Assembly: GCA_910591455.2 (NCBI GenBank)
Contig: OU342807.1
Coordinates: forward strand, 9,595,930 to 9,659,929
DNA length: 64,000 bases
DNA from: Pholis gunnellus
Taxonomy: Eukaryota; Chordata; Actinopteri; Perciformes; Pholidae
Direction: 5' to 3'
The notes below the pieces were generated by a model. It had not been told where the DNA came from and searched no databases. It saw only the letters and a program-made list of their open reading frames with translations. Position numbers and translations under genes: made by a program. Positions 14,601 to 22,424 of this stretch are shown here, piece after piece; the stretch's first letter is position 1, and each line of letters opens with the position of its first letter.

Positions 14601-15452
14601 CCCTTCCTATTGTTGACTTCCAGACCTGCAGTAAGCCGGATTACTGGTGGGACACCCTCAGACCCTCCATGATCTGTGCTGGTTATGAGTCCCCAGATGA
14701 GCTCAAGTCAGCCTGCCAGGTGAGAGGACACATTCAGAAAAACTGTTTTAATGGATACACTGAGATTTTTTTACGTGAGGATGGTACTTGGTCGTTGACA
14801 TTCTCGTCAGGTATTTCTCAAACATTGTGTAAGTGTCCTGGCCCCTCATGACTGGGTCGTCTGTTATGTAACACCCTGTAAACTGTTTTGTTCGTGATCA
14901 GTCAGCCTTGATGGCGAATGGCTGCCCGGTTTTCCGGCGTAATTGGACAAAAGATAAAAACATTATTTGTTTGCCACAATGAGCGAATGTGCAAGCAGGA
15001 GCAAGGGAAATTTACAAAAAAAACACTTCAGAACATACTGAAGGATTTTAAAGTTCAGTAGAGTTTTACAAAACACAACCCTGACATTTGCTTCCCTGAA
15101 GAAAACTCTGTCACATGTTTGTAAAAGATTGACCTTTACAGATTCCAGGGCACAGCGATGATTTATAGTGAGCTGCCAAAATCAAATGTTCACCAATGCA
15201 TCTTCTGACCGGCGCAGTACATCTTTGGTGACTTTTACTCCTGCTCTCCCGTAGGGTGACTCTGGAGGTCCCTTTGCCTGTGCGGCGGCTGGAACGAGCA
15301 CAGCCTGGGAGGTGCACGGTGTCGTCAGCTTCGGAGCTCAGGGCTGCATCAAAGACAAGAAACCCTCAGTGTTCACCCGCGTCTCTGCCTTCAGTGATTG
15401 GATCAGCGACAACATTAAGGAGTTTATACATGAAAGTGGCAAAACCGACTAA
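677..15452 (+). CDS. ovch1: Ovochymase-like CUB/S1 polyprotease (whole gene model, 5' partial)
   Basis: Multi-domain secreted serine protease of the ovochymase/oviductin family, whose known members act in the egg extracellular coat. Twenty-three exons were joined by hand: 677-770, 1376-1516, 1748-1845, 2677-2803, 3234-3494, 4193-4408, 5474-5614, 6855-7100, 7315-7500, 9250-9359, 9652-9752, 10308-10585, 10800-10963, 11118-11301, 11407-11625, 12398-12532, 12653-12874, 12977-13159, 13414-13526, 13617-13711, 13936-14225, 14556-14719, 15255-15452. They total 3966 nt, 1321 codons plus TAA, with every junction phase compatible. Domain order is CUB1 (end), CUB2, Thr/Pro linker, CUB3, CUB4, protease A, CUB5, CUB6, protease B. 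Signal peptide and any first protease domain lie upstream. Many N-x-S/T sites suggest glycosylation. Family assignment is firm; ovch1 rather than another paralogue is inferred from the multiple protease domains. Confidence 0.88.
821..915. repeat. GGAT/GGTGGATG minisatellite
   Basis: Tandem tetranucleotide-based array of GGAT units with interspersed GGGT variants, about 95 bp, in the intron after the CUB1 exon. It produces open frames on both strands (repeated GGWMD or HPSI units) that are not genes. Confidence 0.95.
1376..1516 (+). CDS. ovch1: ovch exon: CUB1 C-terminal half
   Basis: Phase 1 to phase 1. It reads (G)KYCGYTKPKPLVSLTNYL and later DQGFKAHYKA, the usual second half of a CUB domain: a Cys, a basic/Pro stretch, then strand residues and GF-A-Y near the end. 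Acceptor tgtag at 1371-1375 and donor gtaaga at 1517. Confidence 0.88.
1748..1845 (+). CDS. ovch1: ovch exon: CUB2 first quarter
   Basis: Phase 1 in, phase 0 out. It contains GDRGDLMTPSFPQQNYPSG, the CUB opening motif (G-x-L-x-S/T-P-x-F/Y-P-x-x-Y). The phase-0 intron that follows (1846-2676) splits the CUB domain and has no counterpart in CUB3 to CUB6 of this gene. Confidence 0.87.
2165..2275 (-). repeat. Fish interspersed repeat copy (same family as 43404-43620), reverse orientation
   Basis: The tract with tatgctaagctaagctag followed by ctggctttt and acagacatg is the reverse complement of a repeat I recognise as common in percomorph introns, which carries 'ttagcttagcataaag' and 'gggggaaac'. 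A related copy lies at 43404-43620 in the opposite orientation. Ends are approximate. Confidence 0.65.
2677..2803 (+). CDS. ovch1: ovch exon: CUB2 middle
   Basis: Phase 0 in, phase 1 out. It reads WKITVPEGERVRLTFTAFDL, then C-G-D-FVQVYDG. This is the CUB core with the acidic Ca-type site (Asp before FVQVYDG). Acceptor gatcag at 2671-2676, donor gtaagc at 2804. Confidence 0.9.
3234..3494 (+). CDS. ovch1: ovch exon: CUB2 end plus Thr/Pro-rich linker
   Basis: Phase 1 to phase 1. The first part finishes CUB2 (KFCGRTMPKPVESSSN, then SKGFRATYTK). The second part, about 3358-3490, codes a low-complexity run built on TTT, TTTSRP, TTTPRP and PPPPT units, which resembles an O-glycosylated mucin-type stalk. 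At the matching place in the later modules the chain runs straight into a protease domain, so the stalk marks a distinct junction. Confidence 0.9.
4193..4408 (+). CDS. ovch1: ovch exon: CUB3 first half
   Basis: Phase 1 to phase 1. It covers both quarters that are split by an intron in CUB2. Motifs: GRKGVIQSLGFPNPYPAHL, NSSWRISVPKGF, then a Cys, KEDKLVISDKYSTLG. NSS is an N-glycosylation site. First exon of module A of the nine-exon duplication. Confidence 0.9.
5474..5614 (+). CDS. ovch1: ovch exon: CUB3 second half
   Basis: Phase 1 to phase 1, acceptor ccttag and donor gtacca. It reads THCGYILPPVVVSASDTI and then TDRGFSARWEAVYAED, a standard CUB C-terminal half. Confidence 0.9.
5641..5688. 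repeat. CA microsatellite
   Basis: (AC)20 at 5641-5680 followed by gcacacac, starting 26 bp after the donor of the CUB3 second-half exon. Confidence 0.97.
6240..6528. mobile_element. MITE-like element with CAGTGTGTAG terminal inverted repeats
   Basis: CAGTGTGTAG at 6240-6249 and its exact reverse complement CTACACACTG at 6519-6528 bound a 289-bp non-coding unit. Inside are 'gatctattgccagaaagta' and 'gtttctacagtagccca', which I recognise from a very common teleost non-autonomous DNA transposon. No target-site duplication is obvious. It is immediately followed by the end of another element (to 6583). Confidence 0.75.
6529..6583 (-). mobile_element. End of a CAGTGGTGGAA-type MITE, reverse orientation
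   Basis: TTCCACCACTG at 6573-6583 preceded by gagtacaggagtaaatg and ttagttac is the reverse complement of the terminus of the element at 19374-19750. The opposite terminus was not found, so this is a remnant, perhaps interrupted by the 6240-6528 insertion. Confidence 0.6.
6855..7100 (+). CDS. ovch1: ovch exon: CUB4 first half
   Basis: Phase 1 to phase 1. It reads CGISSKEETGVIKSQNWP, then a Cys, MWNIALPFGKEITLTFTHFDLE, and Cys-YDNIVVYE. At 246 nt it is the longest CUB first-half exon of the gene, with an extra loop before the final Asp-turn. Confidence 0.9.
7315..7500 (+). CDS. ovch1: ovch exon: CUB4 second half plus linker to protease A
   Basis: Phase 1 to phase 1. It reads PFCGTKLPGTIQTKGRRL and SKGFRAYWTTNPS, then a Pro-rich linker ending NPWDNIPI. 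The same NPWDNI-x linker recurs before protease B at 13159, evidence for module duplication. Confidence 0.9.
7501..9249. other. Intron before protease A
   Basis: AT-rich intron of 1.75 kb. I found no exon, RNA gene or recognisable mobile element in it, only short homopolymers and a C-run at 8484-8490. Confidence 0.5.
9250..9359 (+). CDS. ovch1: ovch exon: protease A propeptide and activation site
   Basis: Phase 1 in, phase 0 out. It reads CGKPAIPP, then SR|IVNGEAAKPHSWPWQVSMQ. The Arg-Ile bond, at 9302/9303, is the classical S1 zymogen cleavage site, implying activation by a trypsin-like enzyme. The upstream Cys is expected to tether the propeptide to Cys of the ISYACLP segment after cleavage. 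Confidence 0.93.
9652..9752 (+). CDS. ovch1: ovch exon: protease A, catalytic His
   Basis: Phase 0 in, phase 2 out. It reads TCGGTLIHKNWVLTAAHCF. The catalytic His57 codon is 9739-9741, flanked by the His-loop disulfide Cys pair. Confidence 0.94.
10075..10145. repeat. AT-rich double palindrome
   Basis: Perfect 18-bp arms at 10075-10092 and 10096-10113 with a 3-base loop, followed directly by 12-bp arms at 10114-10125 and 10134-10145 (tccttatatata and its reverse complement). It lies in the intron between the His and Asp exons of protease A. Confidence 0.9.
10308..10585 (+). CDS. ovch1: ovch exon: protease A, catalytic Asp
   Basis: Phase 2 in, phase 1 out. It reads WRMCLGKHNLT, then VEFDIALIRLDG with catalytic Asp102 at 10453-10455, then YACLPSAEEVLPGGKKC and ATGWGDE. 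NLT and NVS are N-glycosylation sites. The donor gtgctg is weak but preserves frame and matches the module B exon. Confidence 0.92.
10800..10963 (+). CDS. ovch1: ovch exon: protease A, S1 pocket wall
   Basis: Phase 1 in, phase 0 out, 164 nt, exactly the length of the module B partner (14556-14719). It reads EALNQVALPVVPYDTCKRM, MICCGY and ends DELKSVCQ. The codon for position 189 (chymotrypsin numbering) is 10952-10954 and encodes Ser rather than the Asp of trypsin. Confidence 0.93.
11118..11301 (+). CDS. ovch1: ovch exon: protease A, catalytic Ser
   Basis: Phase 0 in, phase 1 out. It begins GDSGGPLVC with catalytic Ser195 at 11124-11126, then SWEVHGITSFGPIGC and KKPSVFTRTSAYLPWINNVI. Position 216 is Gly, but position 226 (11226-11228) is Ser where most S1 proteases have Gly. 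The exon ends in a short linker to CUB5. Confidence 0.93.
11407..11625 (+). CDS. ovch1: ovch exon: CUB5 first half
   Basis: Phase 1 to phase 1, acceptor taatag. It reads SGCGGPKDLSGTEGTVSSMG, then a Cys, QWNIQVPPGKLVHLHFHNFSLE and LCLNDKVSLRD. First exon of module B; 219 nt against 216 nt for the CUB3 partner. Confidence 0.9.
11770..11960 (+). repeat. Dispersed fish repeat, copy 1
   Basis: Contains 'catcctctggggaccatgaa' followed by 'gtctttacaaaat' and, further on, 'gatatttcagtccgggccaa' and 'gtggcggaccgaccca'. The same ordered blocks recur at 42080-42400 and, reversed, at 51110-51250, so this is a repeat family inside introns. Ends approximate. Confidence 0.75.
12398..12532 (+). CDS. ovch1: ovch exon: CUB5 second half
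   Basis: Phase 1 to phase 1. It reads THCSHVPPKNLVSDGDRLHI and then TGFSASWKAVDPTEG, closely resembling the CUB3 second half (RGFSARWEAVYAED). Confidence 0.9.
12626..12651. repeat. CA microsatellite at the splice acceptor of CUB6
   Basis: (CA)13 whose last A, with the following G at 12652, forms the AG acceptor of the next exon. The pyrimidine-rich stretch lies upstream of the repeat at 12600-12625. Confidence 0.95.
12653..12874 (+). CDS. ovch1: ovch exon: CUB6 first half
   Basis: Phase 1 to phase 1. It reads CGGSFSSAQGEFTSPNWPND, then a Cys, TWRISIPSAKNVHVAFTHFELQ, then a Cys, LDYVEIFNGE. The donor gttggt is weak, but the frame continues correctly only from 12875. Confidence 0.9.
12977..13159 (+). 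CDS. ovch1: ovch exon: CUB6 second half plus linker to protease B
   Basis: Phase 1 to phase 1. It reads RFCGFAPPPIINIPSNTVVI and KGFRGYWTTDES, then a Pro-rich linker ending NPWDNITV, nearly the same as the linker before protease A. NIT is an N-glycosylation site. Confidence 0.9.
13414..13526 (+). CDS. ovch1: ovch exon: protease B propeptide and activation site
   Basis: Phase 1 in, phase 0 out. It reads CGKPAVTPNTATPR|VVNG and then PHSWPWQVSMQ. The Arg-Val activation bond is at 13469/13470. The HSWPWQVSMQ block is identical to that of protease A. Confidence 0.93.
13617..13711 (+). CDS. ovch1: ovch exon: protease B, catalytic His
   Basis: Phase 0 in, phase 2 out. It reads SCGGSLIHEDWILTAAHCF; His57 codon at 13698-13700. 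It is 6 nt shorter than the module A partner. Confidence 0.94.
13936..14225 (+). CDS. ovch1: ovch exon: protease B, catalytic Asp
   Basis: Phase 2 in, phase 1 out. It reads YWRMCLGKHHMNSS, then TNDIALVHLARP with Asp102 at 14093-14095, then SPICLPTPGAVMPAGTPC and VTGWGDEKG. NAS and NSS are N-glycosylation sites. Confidence 0.93.
14556..14719 (+). CDS. ovch1: ovch exon: protease B, S1 pocket wall
   Basis: Phase 1 in, phase 0 out. It reads KLNQAALPIVDFQTCSKPDY, SMICAGY and ends DELKSACQ. Position 189 is again Ser (14708-14710). Confidence 0.93.
15255..15452 (+). CDS. ovch1: ovch terminal coding exon: protease B, catalytic Ser and stop
   Basis: It begins GDSGGPFAC with Ser195 at 15261-15263, then AWEVHGVVSFGAQGC and KKPSVFTRVSAFSDWISDNI, and ends HESGKTD with TAA at 15450-15452. 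Position 226 is Ser (15366-15368), as in protease A. Confidence 0.94.
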   Translation, partial: GDSGGPFACAAAGTSTAWEVHGVVSFGAQGCIKDKKPSVFTRVSAFSDWISDNIKEFIHESGKTD

Positions 15453-15465
15453 AGCTCATGTCTTG

Positions 15466-15471
15466 AAATAA
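15466..15471 (+). terminator. Poly(A) signal of the ovochymase gene
   Basis: AATAAA 13 bp after the stop codon. It implies a very short 3' UTR; further AATAAA occurrences near 15666 could serve as backups. Confidence 0.7.
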
Positions 15472-16200
15472 AGATTAAGATTCCTATCTGTTCAAAGTCA
15501 TTGCAGCTTTTCACCATTAAGTAGTGCTCTCTGCTGAAGTATGCTGACTGATACCTCTCGCAGTGAGAAAACTGCATCAGAACAACTATATTTAATACTA
15601 TATTAATACTATTAATATACTTTTTTATAGTATAAAGTAAAAACATTGCCCCAAACATTTTAAGGAAATAAAGACAAACAATTCTACTAATTTTCTCTAA
15701 ACTCAGAGGGCTGCTTTGTCAAATAGAGCAATACGTTGTACAAATAACTGATTGAAACTGTAAACTACATTGAATTTGTATGATTTCATAGGGCTTTAAA
15801 CCACAAAAAGAGTAAAATTACAAATAATTACAATGTTAAATTCTTTATTATTTGTATTATTATTATTAATATTATAATGTTTGGTATTGTGAAAATTATA
15901 TGTTATACAATGTTATACTATGCTATACAAAGTCATAATAAAAATTGCAGCCATGTTGTATTCTTTAAAATGGAATTTAAAAAACATAATGACTTTGTTT
16001 CTCTTCAGGCCGACCTCTCGGCACTTACAGGCTCCCTCCTCTTTTCTTCCCTCCTTTGCAGACATATGACTCCTGCAGGCACAGATTTAAAGTTTTGGGT
16101 TTTAACCCCTTAATCACATGATCAGACCTGTCGGCCAATGGGAGAGCTCGTTTCAGATTTCAGCCCAAGAGGAGAGAGAGGAATAAAGAGGGAGGAAGAG
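15472..16200. other. Intergenic region between ovochymase and fam13a
   Basis: AT-rich with ATT/TTA-rich runs at 15590-15610 and 15845-15875. No gene seen. The right end grades into the fam13a promoter. Confidence 0.6.
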
Positions 16201-16260
16201 AAAGAGACACGCACTAATCTGTGCTCGTGGGTCAGTCCGCCGGTATTGACAGCACTTCTT
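16135..16260 (+). promoter_or_regulatory. fam13a: Probable fam13a promoter
   Basis: A CCAAT box at 16135-16139 is followed by a purine-rich stretch and a locally GC-richer tract (tcagtccgccggtattgac, cctgccgcggac). No TATA box at a convincing distance. The 5' UTR then runs to the ATG at 16459. The start site cannot be fixed from sequence alone. Confidence 0.45.
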
Positions 16261-16316
16261 TACACTCTCTCCTGCCGCGGACTACTTGTGGTGTGTTTTT
16301 TGTTGGGAGTGTAACG

Positions 16317-16385
16317 ATGGCACATTTGAGAGCAAAAGGGATTCCCACTGGGAAAAGTCCCAGAGTGTGTCCTGGAACAGAGTGA
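16317..16385 (+). promoter_or_regulatory. fam13a: Upstream ORF in the fam13a 5' leader
   Basis: An ATG with A at -3 and G at +4 opens a 22-codon frame (MAHLRAKGIPTGKSPRVCPG then TE) that ends at TGA 16383-16385, 73 bp before the fam13a ATG and in a different frame. If the leader is included in the mRNA this could damp translation. Confidence 0.5.
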
Positions 16386-16458
16386 GAAGAGGAGGAGGGG
16401 AGAGAGCAGAAGTTTTTTCCCTCATCTTTGCCTCTGCAGGCGTTTCTTGTGTGGGAGA

Positions 16459-16485
16459 ATGGGGGCAGGAGCTCTGACCATCTGT
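16459..16485 (+). CDS. fam13a: fam13a exon 1, start codon
   Basis: The ATG in context gggagaATGGG codes MGAGALTIC, one change from the human start as I recall it (MGAGALAIC), followed by a strong donor gtgagt in phase 0. The conserved nonapeptide decides the start; the coding part is only nine codons. Confidence 0.92.
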
Positions 16486-19400
16486 GTGAGTAGAAACTAC
16501 AAAGCATGAGAGTTGGCTCTAAGACTTCAACCCTGTGATTAAGGGCTAAAGAAAGCAAAACGGGACTCTTTTTTTGATGGTGTAGAATGGTCTAGTAGAA
16601 ACAAATGGCTTTTTAAAAATGTCAACTATAGGGACACATGTTTTCTCCCCACAGTGTTGCCTTCTTAAACACAACTTTGCTCACTAAATACAATACTGCT
16701 GCCATCAAGATAAAACACTTTCGCTTGCCACGCAGATTCCTTGTCGGCACTACTTTAAGTCTGCCATCCCTGTGCAACAGTTTAACAGTGCAAGAGGGAG
16801 AAAATAAAGGACACATACGCACTGTAAGCTTCATGTTTCCTGCCCATACAGGGCATTTCTTCCTGGCAATGATTCACTGCCTCAATGAGGTCACTTTCCA
16901 CAAAGTTTCCTTTAATGGAAGTAGTGTTTTCACAAGAACTAAACCTCTGTGACGGACTACTTTGTGTGTCATAAAACGGCATGTCTGTAGCTGCAGTAGA
17001 GTTTCTGTGAGTTGAGCAGCTGTTTCTTCTGGTGCTAGTGGTGCTTTTGCTACCAGTTGCTCACAGTGACCACCCACATAGGGAGAGAGAGAGAGGGGGA
17101 GAGAAGGGGGAGGGTGGAGGGTTTAGGGAAGGAGGGCACATGCTTGGGCTTGCTATCCTCTTCATGAACAAGTTTAAAGACACAGGAGATTTGCCTTGCC
17201 TTGTTTTTCTGTGTGTTTGACATTTTAAACTTAATCTGTACAAAATGTTTCAAAGAAGTATTTTTGATCCGACACCAGACATGTTTGAAAACACTTCTCA
17301 AGGGTAGAGAGCAAACTTTCAACAGCTTCCAGAGTCTCTTTATGGTTCCTTGACAATAGGTTTGTTTTCTCACTGTTAGAAGTCGTAGTGTGAAAATATG
17401 TAAGGATGGGGGGAGGGGGAAGAGGATGAGGATTATTAGGCTAATCACAGCAGACCGTCCTGGTAAACAATAGAGGCAAATGGGTACCAACAGGAAGTGC
17501 TTCCTTTCATTACTGGTTGTTTTTTTTCTCTCCGGCTCTGTAGCTGTTTTTGTTGTATTGCCAGGGACGCCGTAACAAAAACCTTAAAAGTAACTGTAAA
17601 CACTGAAGTACTGACAAAAGCACAAGTATGTATTTGCTCACAACCCCGGGGTTTTTACATGTGGTCCAACACCTCAGCTCAGCTTTGGTGTTAAGGTGGT
17701 AACAGAGATTACAAATACTGCCTGCAAATTGATTTAAATGAGTGTTTTCTCGATTGAAATTGAAATACTTGCAGAATGTAAGCAATATCGCTGAATTAAT
17801 AAAGGAAAAGCTCCATGTTAAACCACTTCCAGAAATCATTTATATACATGTGGTTTTGTTGGAGCCTATAGTGTTTGTTTTATCTTACCAAGAGTCATTT
17901 CTATTTTTGTACTTTTGCAAGTTTTTTCTTATCTTGTGTTGTGGATGTCCACTTTATTATTGATCCATTTATTGCCATTCTTAATGAATCTTCTCTATAT
18001 TTGCGTTCAAGTGCAATATTTCAACACTTTGTAATTTTGGAAGTTATTCTCATGAATGCATGTATTCCTATTCATTATGCACCCTGCAGTGAGAATGAGC
18101 CATGTATGTGTGTGTATATGAGTGTGTCTGTAGGTGTGTGTGTGTGTGTGTGTGTGCGTAAAGACAGATTTAGGGGACATCTGTTCAGTGCACAGTCAGA
18201 CCTAGCTCAGACTGGCTTAACACCTGCATGAGTAGTAGTAGTAGTAGTAGTAGTATTTGAGCCAGTTTGCAGACCTGAAAGGCTCAACCATTGCTCCTTA
18301 ATCTGTGCTGTGGCCAATTAACATTAACGAATCAGACAGTTAGTATACCAAACTTCTTATTTCTACAGACTTTTAACATTCTCCAACACCTGAAGACCGA
18401 GCCAGTCTATTATTATTATTATTAAAATACAGTATGTCAGTGCAGAATTAAAATTCAAGTGTGCTTAATAACTATTTCACATTCATCAGGAAGATACAAT
18501 TGGCATATTTGCATGCACCTGTCACAAAGGAGTGGATGACTGAGCACCGATAACACATTTTCTGCACAAGCTTGTCAGACACATGTAGTATTAATGCTGC
18601 CAGAGCACCTGCCATGGAAAAGATCTTGTCTCCTCAGCCATCTTAGCACCATCTGGAAGGTGGGTTTTTAATCAGCTGATGTGAGTGTGGCACACGCTCT
18701 TATCCATGTCTAAACAATCGGCCACATGGGACATAAATTCAGTCGTGCTTCCTCTTCACCAACCAATTCTACCTTCCCTACATGGGCAAACCACTGTGTC
18801 ACTGTGGACCTCATTGTGACGGAATCACAGCCAGGGCCTTTCATGTCATTGTGCGGGTCAGTTCACCCGTTTGAAGCTGTGATCTCGGGGAACAAATATG
18901 TCACATGGTGTAGTCGTAGCTATGGGTACGAGAGTTAAACTGTGTTGTTTTGATGTGCAGGAAGTCTTTTCCTCTTCGCCCAGTGTCCGAAGTCTGCGTC
19001 TGGTTTGTGTGTCTTAACTCTCTTGGTTCCTAGTACTAATTAAAGAAAGGCAGAGATGCGTTATGCTGCAGTTAACAGTGCTTAATAAATCAGTAACTCT
19101 CACCCTGCTCTTTCTAATGTTGGCTTGTTAAAGGGAGACTGTGTGTGCACTCAGTGTTTACACTCGGAGAAAGACAGTAAAAGTGTGTGTTGTACAGTCT
19201 GTGCATCCATACACAGAGATAGAGACAACACATGGCACTGTTTGCTTTGACAAGTTATAAGATAAGAAATACTTAACAGCTGGTGAATTAACTCACTAAT
19301 TACATGCTTTGACTCTGGTTTACAAGGATTGTCTACTTTGGGGAATGGGTTAAAATGGGCCATTAGAGCACAGCAGTGGTGGAAAGTAACAAAGTACATT

Positions 19401-20166
19401 TACTCAACTACTGTACTTAAGTACAATTCTGAGATACCATATATTTGTTTCACTACATTTTAGGGGAAAACTTTTTACTGCAATGCATTTAACCTGACAG
19501 CTATATTTAATAGTTACTTTAAAAAAAAATATTATTATTTATAAAATGTCATGTATGATCTACATTAAACTACTCATCAGTACATAAAGTGATCAAATCA
19601 GCTCCTCAACCAGCTACTACATTGCTACACATTTTCACAATAATATCTTAATAATAACAATCCAATGAAGTAATAACAATAATATAATTAAATATTATAT
19701 AACATACAGGTTATACTGAGTAAAGAATCTGAAAATGTCTTCCACCACTGGACACACAGTCACGCACACATTTCACTAGATTAAAATATCTTTCTGTTCA
19801 AAAAGCCGACCCTGGAATGCTTCCCTCTCAGTTAATATATAAGCTTCAGGCACACAATGTTTAATGTTTTCTCAGTATGAATTGGACTAATCATCCTTCC
19901 ACATTAAAATGATTGTCATGGAGAATGCAGCTGGCCATCCCCTCACCTTTTACATGTGTGCACATACAGTACGTCTATTTGTGCAGGTGTGTGTCTGTCC
20001 CTCTGACAATGCCTTTGACCAAAGGTGTTGCGTGGTAACCTGATATTTGTCGTAGCAACACATGCACGGCCAGCCCTCCCCACCCCAGCTCTAAGCACAC
20101 TCTGTCCTCTAAGTGCAAGACAGTATGACAGTGCATGTATGGACTCCACAGGGACACCATCACCAT

Positions 20167-20208
<42 letters not shown>

Positions 20209-22335
20209 TTTTAGTTTGTGGAGCAGAGAGAGCCTCCCTCCACCAGGACAGGTGTCTCTGTGGTGTCTGAGCTGCTGCACTCTGTGCTCATAGCATCGGT
20301 GGCTGACGGCTGCTCTCTGCTCTTCTCTCTGCAGCACAACAAGACAGCGGTGCAGGTTAAAGAAGACATGAAGAAGATGGTCCAGATACCCATACTGCGA
20401 CCCATGACAGTGACAGCCACGTACACCAAGCTGTTTGGAGTGTCCCTGTTTGAGCTGCAGGCGAAGGGTCTGGTGGAGGATGGTGTGCCTCTGGTGTTGA
20501 GGAGGATGGTTGAGCATCTCCGTAAGCACGGTGAGGAAAAAAACAACGGAACAGAAGAGAGCAAAAGAAGTACTGTAATGCTTGATCATCTTATTTAAGA
20601 TAAAGTCTAAATTGGCTTTTTTTGTTTTTGATGAGTGGGCACATTAAGTGCCCCATTCAGAATTGCACAGATATAATAAATGATAGAAATTTAGAAATAA
20701 ATATTATCAGTTTGAGAAGTAGTGACTTCCTCCAAATAAATCAATATGTTAGTAATCTTAACATTTTTAAACCTTGAACAGATCTTACAAGGGTTACTAA
20801 ACCCTGATATAAGTACAGAGGATTTATTACCATTTGCAGTTTCAGTGATGCAATAATCAGAGATATTGTATCAGCCATCCCACCAAAAACACAAACAGAG
20901 AAAAAGGAGAAGTCAACCCAAATACAAAGTGGTTCTGTTAGACAGATAAGACAGAGTGGAAAAATGCTAGGGACAATTTGTAGAGAAAAGGGGAAAAAAG
21001 GCCCAATGCAATACTAAAAAATAACGACACAATGACAATCTAAAGAAAAAAGACATTTACTTAAAAGAACAACATTATCAATCCCACCTAGATAATCAAT
21101 GTCATCAATGTGCTCTCAGCCCAGATCATAACAATAAAGGTAAAAAAAGATGCAGACTTGATGACTGGTTGGGTGTCAAATACATAATCCAATCCAAAAT
21201 TGCCGACCAAAAAATGTAAGGTATACATAATTTGTACTGAAAAAGCTCAAATTTGAAAAGACAATGGATTGGTACTTGGTGTTGACCTACTTTATCATAT
21301 TCCGTAGTTCTTCTGTTTGACCGCTAGATGTCAGTACAAGGAAGTGGAGCTTCTTCCTTATGGCTGCTGAAACTACAGGCCTCTTGTTGTATGACATTTG
21401 ACTTAATCTGTCAAACCTCAGCCATGGATAAAGACTATAATAAGGGAGTGACTGCTTGATTATAAAATAGTAATAACGCATCCTCCAGGGGAAATAATCT
21501 CTAGGTTGGGGTTACGGTTAATTAGTTTGGCCCTGAGGTTTCTGTCTCAAGAACTATGTTTTGGGTAGAAAGTAGTTCCAGATAACAATAATTAAAATTC
21601 TTAATTAATAAAAAAAAATAAAATGGAGCAAATATAAACAAAATCTAAAAGTGTTAATGACTTGATATCACTAGAGTTAGCTTAGGTAAGCACACTGTTA
21701 CGTTAGCTGTTTCTTTTCTTCTTTAGAAAGTAGGTTGGTTCCAAATTGTTAAATGATCGTAGGCTGTATATAAGACTGACAAGCTAGAACAAAATGAGTT
21801 ACATACATAATTAAACTACCCACGTACACGTCCGAAAACCCTATACCAAAATCAGGTTAATACTAATTAACGTTTAAGCTGTCACTCAACATTATTATTG
21901 AAGAAAAATAACTGGTGCTTGAAAACCAATTTTCTTTCACACGTTAATGTTAACCTAGTCCAAGGTTTACTCTAAACCAAGTGCAATGTTTATTATTGCA
22001 CTGAACAATACAACAGTATAAGAGAATTAAACTGATGATTTTGCCATTGTAGTAACGTTAGTGGGGATAAAATGCTTACTTTGTCCTGAAGACGTAGAAG
22101 AAAAGACATGGGATTAACGATACAATAAAAAAAATAAAAAATGTCTAAACTATTAAATGATGCTTTCTCTGCAAATGTCAAGATAATCAAATATCAAGTT
22201 TATGTTTAGATATATTCATTGTGTAACTTTATGTAGAAACTTTGACCTGATGATTGTGCTACATGAAAGGTCAAGGGGTCAGATCAATTTCTCCAAATCA
22301 TCCTCCGAAAAAAAAGAAAAGAAAACATACACGTG

Positions 22336-22424
<89 letters not shown>

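Larger units (their letters stand above)
16486..20334. other. fam13a intron 1
   Basis: 3.8 kb with a GA-rich tract (17080-17130), GT repeat, AGT repeat, TTA repeat (18405-18423), one MITE-like element and a CA repeat. No coding segment recognised. Confidence 0.6.

Noticed and set aside
16286..16477. 63-codon frame overlapping the fam13a leader
   Set aside because: Starts with GTG, not ATG, and runs through the leader in a different frame from the conserved MGAGAL start.
17050..17490. 146-codon antisense frame in fam13a intron 1
   Set aside because: Low-complexity with no recognisable domain, no splice-site partner and no coding composition.
19975..20589. 204-codon antisense frame near fam13a exon 2
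   Set aside because: It is the shadow of exon 2 plus a CA repeat read backwards.
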